Shown piece by piece: positions 50,890 through 60,000 of a DNA stretch of 60,000 nucleotides; within the stretch, counting starts at the first letter, position 1; the number at the start of each line of letters is the position of its first letter. The stretch spans positions 8,591,001 to 8,651,000 of the forward strand of contig NC_092563.1 in assembly GCF_037975245.1 (NCBI RefSeq), written 5' to 3'. Under the pieces are notes generated by a model that did not search any database, was not told the origin of the DNA, and saw only the letters and a program-made list of their open reading frames with translations. This DNA comes from Apostichopus japonicus. Taxonomy: Eukaryota > Echinodermata > Holothuroidea > Aspidochirotida > Stichopodidae. Both the position numbers and the translations under genes were made by a program.

Positions 50890-51470
50890 GAACAACAATA
50901 ATTATAACAATCATCCAAACATAGCGATCATCGACATTTATAATTGGCCCCCTTTACTTGTAGAGTCATTCTATAACAAATTTCATCGCTTCCATTGTAC
51001 TTGCAGGTTCGAATCGCACTTTGACCCAACATTCGGTACCTTAGTGTCTGGCATTAATGGCTTGAACAATAATTACCATTGGTATTGGTTTCTCCATGGT
51101 ATTATGGAAAATGACATGACTGCATGTGGTAAGAAACTCTCTCTGTATCTTCTGATATACAAAGTGATGGAAGAAGATAGGGTAAGAGGGACGGGCCGGG
51201 AGGGGGAAGGGTAGAAGTATTTATAAATATATATTAAGTATATATATTCAATCTAATATTTGATTTAGAATATTGGAGACGAACCATATTACCATGGCAG
51301 AACAACATGGGTAACCATAGGCCTACATACAAAAAACAAAAAATTCTCGCACAACTACTACCACTAAACAACTTCAAATGTCACTTCGTTGTATTCATAC
51401 CACAGTGAACCTATAGGTACAAATTTCGGGTGTTCCAGTGATGATGAAGTTATAGTTTAATTCTTCAAAA
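50890..51470 (+). other. 581-bp block present only in copy B
   Basis: Between GTGATAACGCATA and TAAAATAAAACTGTTAGC, which are adjacent in copy A (about 4068-4085), copy B has 581 extra bp with an exon-like segment. Because the block contains exon-like rather than transposon-like sequence, a deletion in copy A is more likely than an insertion in B. Confidence 0.8.
51007..51128 (+). CDS. Orphan exon resembling the transcobalamin/intrinsic factor C-terminal domain (DUF4430-like)
   Basis: A 122-bp segment lies between the acceptor TTGTACTTGCAG and the donor GTAAGA. One frame is open throughout, with 40 whole codons plus one base at each end. It includes FDPTFGTLVSGINGLNNN then WYWFLHG. In cobalamin-binding transcobalamin and intrinsic factor, the C-terminal domain has the pattern FE...(W/F)G..V.SIN.......YW.FL.G, which this fits closely. 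The frame ends in phase 1, compatible with the exon-like segment at 55169 across the PLE. No exons for the N-terminal alpha-barrel are in the window, so it is a relic or a partial gene. The link to cobalamin binding is inference. Confidence 0.45.
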
Positions 51471-52687
51471 TAAAATAAAACTGTTAGCAAACTGCTTATC
51501 CACTAGAGAGCCTGTGTAAGAGAATGTGTAAAAGTAAGTTGGCCTTTTCGATACTAGCCTTCTTCAAAGGCTGAATGACAAGTAACAGTAACAGAAGGGA
51601 CGAAAACACACACAAAATACAGACAGGTTAATGAGCATGGTGAACACAAAGAGATAGATGTAAGAGGATAAGTAGACAAGGGATGGAGAGAAGAAAGAAA
51701 GAAAGAAACCAACAGGGGAAGAGGAGAGGTGGGAGATAAACAGTGGAGGAACAAAGAGAATATTAATGGAAGGGGGTAGGGAATAAACTGGAGAAGGACA
51801 AAGACAGAAGCTCAGAAAATTGATGCAGAAATCCCAGCGCTATTATTTCCATCTATGCATCTACAGGTTCTACTCTCTCTCCCTCATTATTCCCTCAGGT
51901 CTATAGGTTACACACCAACCAGCACTAGGGGCTCTCCCTCCAGGACTCCAGAGAAAGAGTGGAACTGAGTCTTACAAGCACCTCAATCCCTCTCGTTAAC
52001 ATCCTTACCAAACACTGCCAATCGTCCTTAGATAGCCTCAACGATGATATCCTGAGGCTGAAGCTTGAATTACAGTCATGCTGCACCGATGACGAATGGA
52101 CTCAGTACACTAACAAAATTAACTTTTGGTTATCTCAGCAGAACATTGAACTCACAGAAAGAAGAAATAAGAAAATGATTGACCTTCAGAAAAAACGTAC
52201 CGCTTGCAACCGTTTTTGAAGGCCCCAGACTCCACCTGAGTCTGAACCACCATCCTCAACTGCAGCTTTTAAATTATCTTCTTCTACTCTCACCAGTGCA
52301 GACCTTAGGCTTCTCTCCAAAGGACTCAACTTATGTCTAGCCTTGAAGAACGCATGCTCAGTACAGCTCCCTGCCGTCCTCTTATCTGGTGGCGCTACAT
52401 TGATGACATCTTCTTCGTTTGGACCAGTGATGAGGATAGCCTACTCACGTTCATCAATCACATCAATTCTTTCCACAGCACCATCAAATTCACCTCTGAT
52501 TACTCTCACCAACAGGTTAACTTTCTCGATGTGACTGTTCGCAAGGAACACGGTTCTCTCTCTACAGACTTATACACCAAGCCCACAGACACACACCAGA
52601 ATCTCCATTCTTCAAGCTGCCATCCGCGTCACTGCAAGGCTGGAATTGCCTACAGTCAAGCACTTCGTCTACGTCGCATTTGCTTTA

Positions 52688-54118
52688 TGCTGGCGTCACA
52701 CTGTCCCGAAGTTGACATCAGATGGACACACGATAATGCAGGCGTCACACTGTCGCGAAGTTGACACCAGATGGCCATACGAATATGGAATTTTGAATTT
52801 CGCACGAAGATGGCCCCGAACTTGGTCAACAGCCAATCAACAGCCGAAGCAAGTACGATGCCTACAGAAGGTCACACGATGGCACCCGAACCACACACGA
52901 AGGCAACACGAAGATGTGCATTTCTATATAAGTAGTTTACCCGCAGGACACACGAAGGCCACACGATGGCTATACACGACGACGTATTGATAAGTACATT
53001 GTCGAATGCTAGAAAGGCAAATAGCAATAAATGACAAAGTGAAATAAAATAATGTTTTCTTATTGTAAGAGGAGGTGCTGGGCCTGTAAAAGTTGCTCAT
53101 CATGTTCTCTGAGGTACATCAAAACAAGCAATGCTGATGCTTTCTTTTTCCGAAGCAACTTCGTGAGTGGTGGCAAAATCTTTGGCATGCCAAAAAATTG
53201 CCCGAAGACCTTACGAAGGTTCATTTTCGTGTTGAATTCGTGTGTCCATTTTGCCCTTCGTAAGGCCATCGTGAGGGCATCTTATCAAATCGTGTCATCT
53301 TCTTTTTTACTTCGTGCGATCATCGGTGCCATCGGGCATTTTCGCCTCACGAAGACAATACGAAGGAAACAAGAAGCTGCTCGATTGTCTTATGAAGGTA
53401 ACACGAATACGTGAAGCCCTCGCAATACCGTCGAGTAACCATCGTATTATAGTACGATGACATCGAGATGGAACCACGGTGTCGGCGAAGACAGCCGAAT
53501 TTGAGAACCTCAAGCGTTTTCCAAGTGTCATGGTAACGTGGACATATAAAGGCCAGCCTCAAAGAATCTTCCTCAGTCAGTCCTAAGCAACTTTACAGAG
53601 TAGAGGCGTGTGTAACTCCCAAAGCTACAATCACAATCACAACTAACCACAATTCAGTTCCTGCAGAATGGCATACTTTGGTGATGAGACAACCAGGAAA
53701 AGGAAAGCATCAGCATTGCTTCTAGTGATGTACCTCAGAGAACATGATGAGCACTTCTTACAGGCCCAGCACCTCCTTTTACAATAACAAAGAATTATTT
53801 TATTTCACTTTGTCATTTCTTGTATTTGCCTTTCTAGCATTCGACAATGTACTTATCAATACGTCGTCGTGTAGCCATCGTGTGGCCTTCGTGTGGCATT
53901 CGTGTGTCCTGCGGGTAAACTACTTATATAGAAATGCACATCTTCGTGTTGCCTTCGTGTGTGGTTCGGGTGCCATCGAGTGACCTTCTGTAGGCATCGT
54001 ACTTGCTTCGGCTGTTGATTGGCTGTTGACCAAGTTCGGGGCCATCTTCGTGCGAAATTCAAAATTCCATATTCGCATGGCCATCTGGTGTCAATTTCGC
54101 GACAGTGTGACGCCTGCA
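52688..54118 (+). mobile_element. 1431-bp inverted-repeat DNA transposon, Harbinger-like (tentative)
   Basis: Ends are inverted: left TGCTGGCGTCACACTGTC, right reverse complement TGCAGGCGTCACACTGTC. The arms are unusually long: about 52737-53155 mirrors about 53690-54118. The left tip is tandemly doubled (52688-52735 and 52737-52785). Copy A at about 5293 retains the empty site TTTGCTTTAACAATTCC. The flanks are TTA on the left and TAA on the right, compatible with a 3-bp TWA target duplication as in PIF/Harbinger, but with one mismatch. No full transposase is present. Confidence 0.7.
53545..53787 (+). pseudogene. Short transposon-borne frame with TATA box
   Basis: A TATAAA at 53545-53550 precedes an ATG at 53668 by about 120 bp. 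The frame encodes 39 residues: MAYFGDETTRKRKAS, then LLLVMYLREHDEHF, then LQAQHLLLQ and a stop. The left arm encodes a similar C-terminal half on the minus strand (within 53269-53060: ASALLVLMYLREHDEQ). Both share a basic, then helical, layout resembling the N-terminus of Harbinger transposases, which is a weak resemblance. It is probably the remnant of the first exon of an autonomous parent. Confidence 0.4.
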
Positions 54119-55168
54119 TAAACAATTCCTCTTTCATTCGCCATACAGATGCTTATGAAAAACACCTTACTGCCAGAGGTCATAGTGCCAGAAGGGTGCG
54201 TGAAGCCATTCAGAGAGTACGCCCCCTTTCCAGATCATCTACTTTGGAAGTGAAGGACAAAAAGGGACGAGACAACAAGCTCCCCCTGGTTGTCACTTTC
54301 CACCCAAATCTTCCTCCTCTTCAGCAAATCACCCCTAACAACCACAAAATTCTCCTCACTTCAGAAAGACTCCAACCAGCCGTCCCTGAAAAACCCACCA
54401 TCGCCTACAGACGACCACGCAACTTACGAGACCCTCTTGTGCGTGCTGCTGTTCCACCTCTAACTTCTAACCCTACACCCAATCAGCATGGTACTTTCAA
54501 ATGTGATCGTACTTTGAGATACATCATCTGCAGCCACCACATTGTTGAATCCAAGTCCATCACCAGCCACAGCATGCAACTCACACACAAGACTAAGGGT
54601 CAAATCACTTGCACAACCACTTATTTTATCTATCTGATCTCTTGTAGAGTTTGCAGCATTCAGTAAGTTGGCGAAACCAAAACCACCCTCAAGAAGCGAT
54701 TCATTGGTCACAGATCTACAGTCAACACTATGAAGACTGAGACCCCAGTTGGAAAACACTTGAACCTTCCCAACCATACCATGAACGACATGTCCCTACA
54801 GGGGATTGAATCCTAGGTAGCCGTCCTGACCTAGTACGAATCAGCAGAGAGAGGATGTAGATGCAACGCCTTCGCACCATTCAACCCCATGGGCTCAACA
54901 TTCAGGAAGGACATGACTGTCCCCCTCCGTCTCCCCCTGTCCCCCCCCCCCATCACTCCTCTTCTCATAGTCTCTTCCACCCTTTTTTTCTCCACACCTT
55001 TGTGTCTTTGTCCTTCTCCAGTTTATTCCCTACCCCCTTCTCTTAATCCTCTCTTTGTCCCTCCACTGTTTATCTCCCACCTCTCCTCTTCCCCTGTTGG
55101 TTTCTTTCTTTCTTCGTCAGGCCGACTTACTTTTACACAGTTTTATTCTTCACCTACAAGTTTTCCAG

Positions 55169-55277
55169 GTGGTAAACTGTACCGATACTACACTCTGCAA
55201 CAATTCAGAAGTTATGAAGAAATGTCACTCTCTGAAAGTCATCTATCGACATTTATATCGACCGATTTTAATTGTGG
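55169..55277 (+). other. Exon-like segment right of the PLE, copy B
   Basis: Counterpart of 6343-6452. Acceptor-like TTTTCCAG ends at 55168 and donor GTGAGG starts at 55278; length 109 bp. In the phase left by the exon at 51007-51128 it reads GKLYRYYTLQQFRSYEEM. In another frame it reads VVNCTDTTLCNNSEVMKKC. Which frame is used, if any, cannot be decided here. Confidence 0.35.
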
Positions 55278-55825
55278 GTGAGGAGAGTGGTGGGAGGGGG
55301 GGGGGGGTAAACGGCATTACCACTCAATGTGGTTTCTATGTCATGTGGGAAAAAACAAACAATAGCCGCGACCGGTTTTTCAATTAAAATGGGTTCATTT
55401 TTCAGATGTCCTTATCACGTAATCATTATTTCAAAAATTTACATAGTTTTGGTGTTTTGCTAAAACACAAATAAGGATGAACTGAACGAATTTGACCCAT
55501 ACAAATCGGTACAACAAAACATGAGAAAAAGGGAAATCTTTGCCGAAATGAAATTGTCGTAATTTTGCTGACACAGTTTCAAGTGTGTGTTTTTTAGTAG
55601 TCGATGTACCGATTTCTTTTAAGAATGAATAATTGGTAGTTTGAAGTAGTGACAAGCTTTCTTGGAAGTTTAATTAACACAATCAACAACAACAATGTCA
55701 ATGCATAAATCATATAATTATCTGTCTGTAATAAGAGGTGTTTGTGGGTTTTCTGATACGATGGTCTGTTTGGGGTGACATTGGGTGTTGCAAGATTGAC
55801 CCTTTTTGTCTTAATTACTTTCATT

Positions 55826-56158
55826 TACCTCTTTGTTATTGCTGTAATATTAACGGTTTTCTTATAGACAGAAACCACCAACGACTGGTTAACTGTATAC
55901 AAACTTGTTACCAAAAACACAATACCGGTTGATCAAGCGTGGACGGTAATCACAGTGGTGGTTCCCCATAAAATTTTGTTCTGTCCCTTTTGTTTTCCCT
56001 CTACATGCCCAGAACAAAAGTCATTGCAAGCTTCTGGTAAGAAATGGTGGTGAGGGAATATTGTAACAAACCCTCGTTGAAGCCGTGTTATAAGGTTCGT
56101 TCATAATATCCATTTTCATCAGTTGCTAAGCAACGGTGCTCCCTTATGGTTCAGTGGA
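55826..56158 (+). repeat. 335-bp dispersed module, occurrence B2
   Basis: Counterpart of 7002-7334. The 169-bp interval between TTTTCTTATAG and GTAAGA is open in one frame here too. Confidence 0.8.
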
Positions 56159-56835
56159 TAAGCTGATAATGTAGTCTGAGGAAAGAGAAAAGGAGAGGTA
56201 TTGCTAAATGGTATAGTCCGGGTCTCGAGATATTCAGCTTTCAAAACTATGCTAAATCTCTGGAATGCTCTTTTAGGCTGACTTAATGCAAAATAAGGCC
56301 CTACATGTAACATTTAATTTATTTAAAATCAAATCACTAAAGAATTTAAAACCTAAAACGTGTTCTTTTAACATAATATAAACAGCAGAGCATGGATGAC
56401 CTTTCCTCTATATTGGAATGTATTATACTATGTTATTTGAGGTTACAAATGTCTTTGGCCTATATATTTTGTATATTGCATTTTGTGATGAATCTGAGCA
56501 GGGACTCACTGATCCGAGGAACTGACCTACACTTGTGTATTAGAGTATATAATCCAGTCACTTTAATTGATGAACCTCAGATGTTTAAAAGGTAATTTCT
56601 CCAAAATGAAAAGTTCGTTAGATTAACAACGTGAACTGGTCGAAGTGGTTTTAATGGTCTACAACATAGGGCATAAAGTCACCATTTTTTGGTATTATTC
56701 ACGACATGAATCAACGTATAAGAGTATTAAGTGCTTGAGACAACTTCATGCCTTGCTTTGGAATAATCAGCAACTACCAGACTAAACAAGTGTAATAATG
56801 TTGTCAAACATTTCATTTTCTCCCGTAGTGTCATC

Positions 56836-56990
56836 TTGTTCAACGGAGAAATCTGTCAAAATGGTGAGTATATTTTCTTGAGAAAACTGAAGAACCTCAG
56901 AGTGGATAAAACAATCATGACCTTATTCTATAATTCCCTCATTCAAAGTGATTTTATGTATTACATAATGTATTACTTTGCCAATGTTAC
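56836..56990 (+). pseudogene. LINE reverse-transcriptase fragment (plus strand), copy B
   Basis: Counterpart of 8013-8165, with identical FLRKLKNLRVDKTIM. Confidence 0.6.
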
Positions 56991-57964
56991 TTTATTTTAT
57001 TTTATTTATTTCAACTTTATTTTAAGAGGGTAGCTCGTTTAGCAATAGCTAATTTTCCACGAGGCCCTCTAATAAGACATACAATTATATAAAATGTATG
57101 ACAATTTAAGCAGTCATAAATACATAAATACTGCTTAATAAAATAGTTAAAACGTGTACAGAGTAAAGAAAATTAACAAAATCAGATACTAGGCGTTTAA
57201 AATTGTTAAGATTTTTAGCTGATTTTACTCTTTGATCTAGTTTGTTCCAGTCTTTTGCGGCAATGCCTGGAAAACGGTTGTTATAAGAACTAGTGTGTCC
57301 GCCTGTAATGTGCAGGTTTCTTGCAGTAGAGGATCTTAAATTGTGATTATGAATGTTTGTAACTATGAATGAACTCTTTTCTTTTATCAGTGCCAACGCG
57401 AATTTATCAAAGAAAAGAAAAAGTAGGAAAAAAACTAACAAATGCATTGCCATATTGACTGACATTTCCTTTTGGCAGAAGAGCCAAAAACACGTACACA
57501 AAAGATATAACGTACTTGTTGGTCACCATAGAAATTTACACCCAGAAGCCACATCGCACCTGCTGACAACAATACGCCTTTCAGTGTTTTGAAGGACACT
57601 CACGCCTTCCTGATACACCCAAAACAATCCCTTTATCAATGCCAATGCGAATTTAGCAAAGGAAAAGAAAACGAAAGAAAAAACTAACAAATACATTGCC
57701 ATATTAACTATTGACTGACTGACATTTCCTTTTGGCAGAAGAGCCCAAAACACGTAAACAGCAGATATAACGTACTTGTTAATGACCATAGAAATTTACA
57801 CCCAAAAGCCACATCGCACCTGCTGACAACAATACGCTTTGCAGAGTTTTGAAGGTCACTCGCGCCATCTTGATACACCCAAAACAATGACTAGTGCAAA
57901 TTGTGCCTACGTTACAGCAGGGAGCCGGCAACCTTTGACCGCGCGAAAAACTTTTTACTGGCAC
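56991..57964 (-). mobile_element. Truncated/rearranged LINE, minus strand, copy B
   Basis: Counterpart of 8168-9175. The tail is at 56991-57012, the C-terminal LINE piece (HNHNLRSSTARNLHI) near 57350, the two tandem units at about 57388-57890 and the GC-richer 5' segment up to 57964. Relative to copy A it has a roughly 30-bp deletion near 57175. Confidence 0.65.
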
Positions 57965-58485
57965 CGGAATTTTGCAAAACTCAATTGAAAAGCAAAAAAG
58001 GAATTAACATGGAACCATATAGCCACCTTAGACAAATGCTCAGTGAATGATATTGGCTGCAATACACTGCAAGGTAATGTTGAGGTTTAAAGTTCTCTTC
58101 AACATTTTTATGGCAATTTAAGTTTACAATACTGATTCCTTTGAAAGATCTTCACAATAATTGCTGCCTTTTTTAACTGAAACGTATCTCACAGTAATGA
58201 AACAACAAAGATGCTGTTATTGCTGTGTATATGTTGATAATGCAGGGGTTAGGATGCAGGTGCTTTGGATAGAACTTCCCAAAATATTTTCCCCTGTACT
58301 TTCTTTTTATTGTCATTATATGTATCAGATTGTACAAGTGGAAACAGGTATATATACATACTTGCTACATAATATTCAAGATGGAGGAAGAAATTGATAA
58401 CCTCTCTAAAAATCCAATTCCCCCACCCATCCCCACCCCAACCACACCATAGCCCCTTTCCCCACCCCAATAAACGTCATAGGTG

Positions 58486-58820
58486 TTCTTTTTAAATATA
58501 TCGCTTGGCATGATTGACCAGCTGTTTGTAATTGTTCACAATGTACATGTCTTTATTGAAGAATATTAAAGTTACAATGCAAATAGGCACCGTCATAGAT
58601 GTGGGCCTACAAACGTGTGTTGCAGTATTCTTAGCAGTCTGTCACAGTACATTGTTGTCTACTTTGTTCAAAGGCAGCAATTATAGGTTTTCTTTTTAAA
58701 TATATCAATTTGCAATGATTGATCAGCTGTTTGTAATTGTTCATTATGTGCATTTCTTTATTGAAGAAATTTAAAAATACAATGCAAATAGGCACCGTCA
58801 TTGTTGTCTACTTTGTTCAG
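58486..58820 (+). repeat. Imperfect tandem duplication, copy B
   Basis: Counterpart of 9697-10031, with the same two units and the same shorter second unit. Confidence 0.85.
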
Positions 58821-58925
58821 TTAAAAGGCGCATTTTAATTTCTTGGCACCTTGAAAACGTCGTTAACCGTGCAGCATGCTTCCGTATAGATAACCACTGT
58901 TAAGTGTTACTATGCCACAGCAGTA

Positions 58926-60000
58926 CAGATCGAGCAGAATGAAAATGTTTTTTATTGTTATTGTTTGTTAATTTTTTGATAAAAACAAGTTAAAGATTCA
59001 GTTTCGTTTTCCATTCCGCATACATTTACCCTTAGATCTGGTCAACAAATATGTGTATTTAATTTATTCTTTTTTGTTAAGAATTTATTACAATCTGCAT
59101 TTATTGTAATTGAAAAGTAATTGGGCACTTCGTTGCCTAACGTTGACAATCTACATAGAAAAACAGTATCGGTTGACGCTTTTTAGTGAGCTGCTAGCCT
59201 TCAAATTGGTGCAAGCGACAAGTCGGAAGAAGTAGCTTCGTTTGTGGTCAAGTTCTGTTCTTGTGACTAGAATGTATAGTAATTTTCGAGGGTGTGCGGG
59301 TGTGTATGCGTGTGTGTGAGAGAGCGGGTCAGGGGAACACAGCCAAGAGACTGATAAAGTTGTAAAGGAGGACATTTGACATAATCGCCCAGGGGGTCCG
59401 AATTGGTTCTATACGGGCCTAACTGGTGTTTTGGGAAGTTATCGGTCGAGCGAGTGGAGTTCAGGATCGAATCAATTTTCCTGCATTATTCTCCTTGTTG
59501 ACCTTCACATGATGAAATTTTTTTAAAGGTGTGTCTTACTTCGAACGATAACTATCTCATCTTTAGTAATCTTTTAAACTTGTTGAAAACCGCAATACCG
59601 TTAAGCAATAATGTTGCCAGCCATCCATTGAGCTGGAAGTGTCCAATAATTATAACATCATCACTAGGACAATCCAAAGTCCTCTCAGTCTTTTTTACAG
59701 CACGCCGCAATGCATTTTATAACCCGGAGAGGGATTTGCTTTTCCTCTTTCTCACACCTCCACCCCCCCCCCACCCCGATCTACCCACACCTCCAACACC
59801 ATTCATTTAATGTCGCTTCAGTCGGCAGAGCAGAGAAATCCCCCTACACACAAATCACCACCACCAGTGGGGTGGGTATGCGGTGTGCTTCCATGCATGG
59901 TAGGTCACAGTGTTCATTTGTATCAGAGATGAAGATTTTGCTCCATATATCGGTGGAGAGTACACGCCGATGAAATTACGACACAGTGATCGATAGCTTG
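58926..60000. other. Unique sequence after copy B
   Basis: AT-rich, with a GT-rich run near 59288-59320 and a C run near 59764-59777. Short open frames have no recognisable content. Confidence 0.5.

Larger units (their letters stand above)
51959..54820 (+). pseudogene. PLE RT/GIY-YIG frame, broken, copy B
   Basis: The N-terminal part (51959-52219) reads further than in copy A and ends at a TGA after TACNRF, where copy A continues. The RT remnant (52333-52687) has YIDD at 52396-52407 and is cut by the transposon. It resumes at 54119 with NNSSFIRHTDAYEKH and stays open through YLISCRVCSIQ to the TAA at 54664-54666, the same position that stops copy A. It lacks the two-base insertion that shifts copy A near 5566, so copy B is the better-preserved C-terminus. 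Confidence 0.85.
51471..55150 (+). mobile_element. Penelope-like element, copy B, with nested transposon
   Basis: Counterpart of 4073-6325, interrupted at 52688-54118 by an inverted-repeat transposon. The inverted terminal copy lies at about 51523-51810 and the right end at about 55000-55150. It carries the same internal RT deletion and the same stop in the GIY-YIG signature as copy A. Confidence 0.85.
47070..58925 (+). repeat. Large segmental duplication, copy B
   Basis: Direct copy of 1-10134. The left edge lies within the 23-bp minisatellite near 47070 and the right edge after CCACAGCAGTA at about 58925. Compared with copy A it has an extra 581 bp (50890-51470) and a 1431-bp transposon (52688-54118), and it lacks most of the TA tract. 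Confidence 0.95.

Overview
The window is AT-rich animal DNA: genes are sparse and intron-bearing, and most of the sequence is transposable elements and tandem repeats. The mix (BEL/Pao LTR element, Penelope-like element, CR1/L2-type LINE pieces, Harbinger-like and other inverted-repeat elements, a possible DIRS-like remnant, long TA tracts) fits a marine invertebrate, plausibly an echinoderm or another non-vertebrate deuterostome. The species cannot be named from the sequence.

Layout. Positions 1-10134 (copy A) and about 47070-58925 (copy B) are two direct copies of one large duplicated block, 37 kb apart. In order the block holds a 23-bp minisatellite, a 335-bp dispersed module, a tandem repeat rich in AGGTCA half-sites, a TA microsatellite, a 20-bp minisatellite, an internally deleted Penelope-like element, a second 335-bp module, nested LINE remnants and two small tandem duplications. 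Copy B also carries a 581-bp block (50890-51470) with an exon-like segment resembling the C-terminal domain of transcobalamin/intrinsic factor, and a 1.4-kb inverted-repeat DNA transposon whose empty site survives in copy A. Between the copies lie a decayed minus-strand BEL/Pao retrotransposon (10643-17542, 5-bp target duplication GACAT) inside a palindromic minisatellite, a 1.18-kb terminal-inverted-repeat element (21049-22232) with five RFX X-box-like palindromes, a tRNA-derived SINE-like unit (24.65-25.2 kb), a GC-rich inverted-repeat element (31.99-34.91 kb), a second AGGTCA-type tandem repeat (37.2-37.6 kb), a TA tract (39.6 kb) and a minus-strand LINE RT remnant (41.1-42.3 kb).

The one convincing host gene is at 42759-45195 on the plus strand. 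It encodes a secreted protein rich in paired cysteines and belongs to no family I recognise. Its large exon ends in a clean splice donor. The next exon supplies a short hydrophobic tail typical of a GPI-anchor signal and a stop codon lying flush against another donor. Intron retention would instead give a soluble form. This gene and the orphan transcobalamin-like exon are the best leads to undescribed host biology. The inverted-repeat elements carrying transcription-factor-like sites are the best leads on the repeat side.
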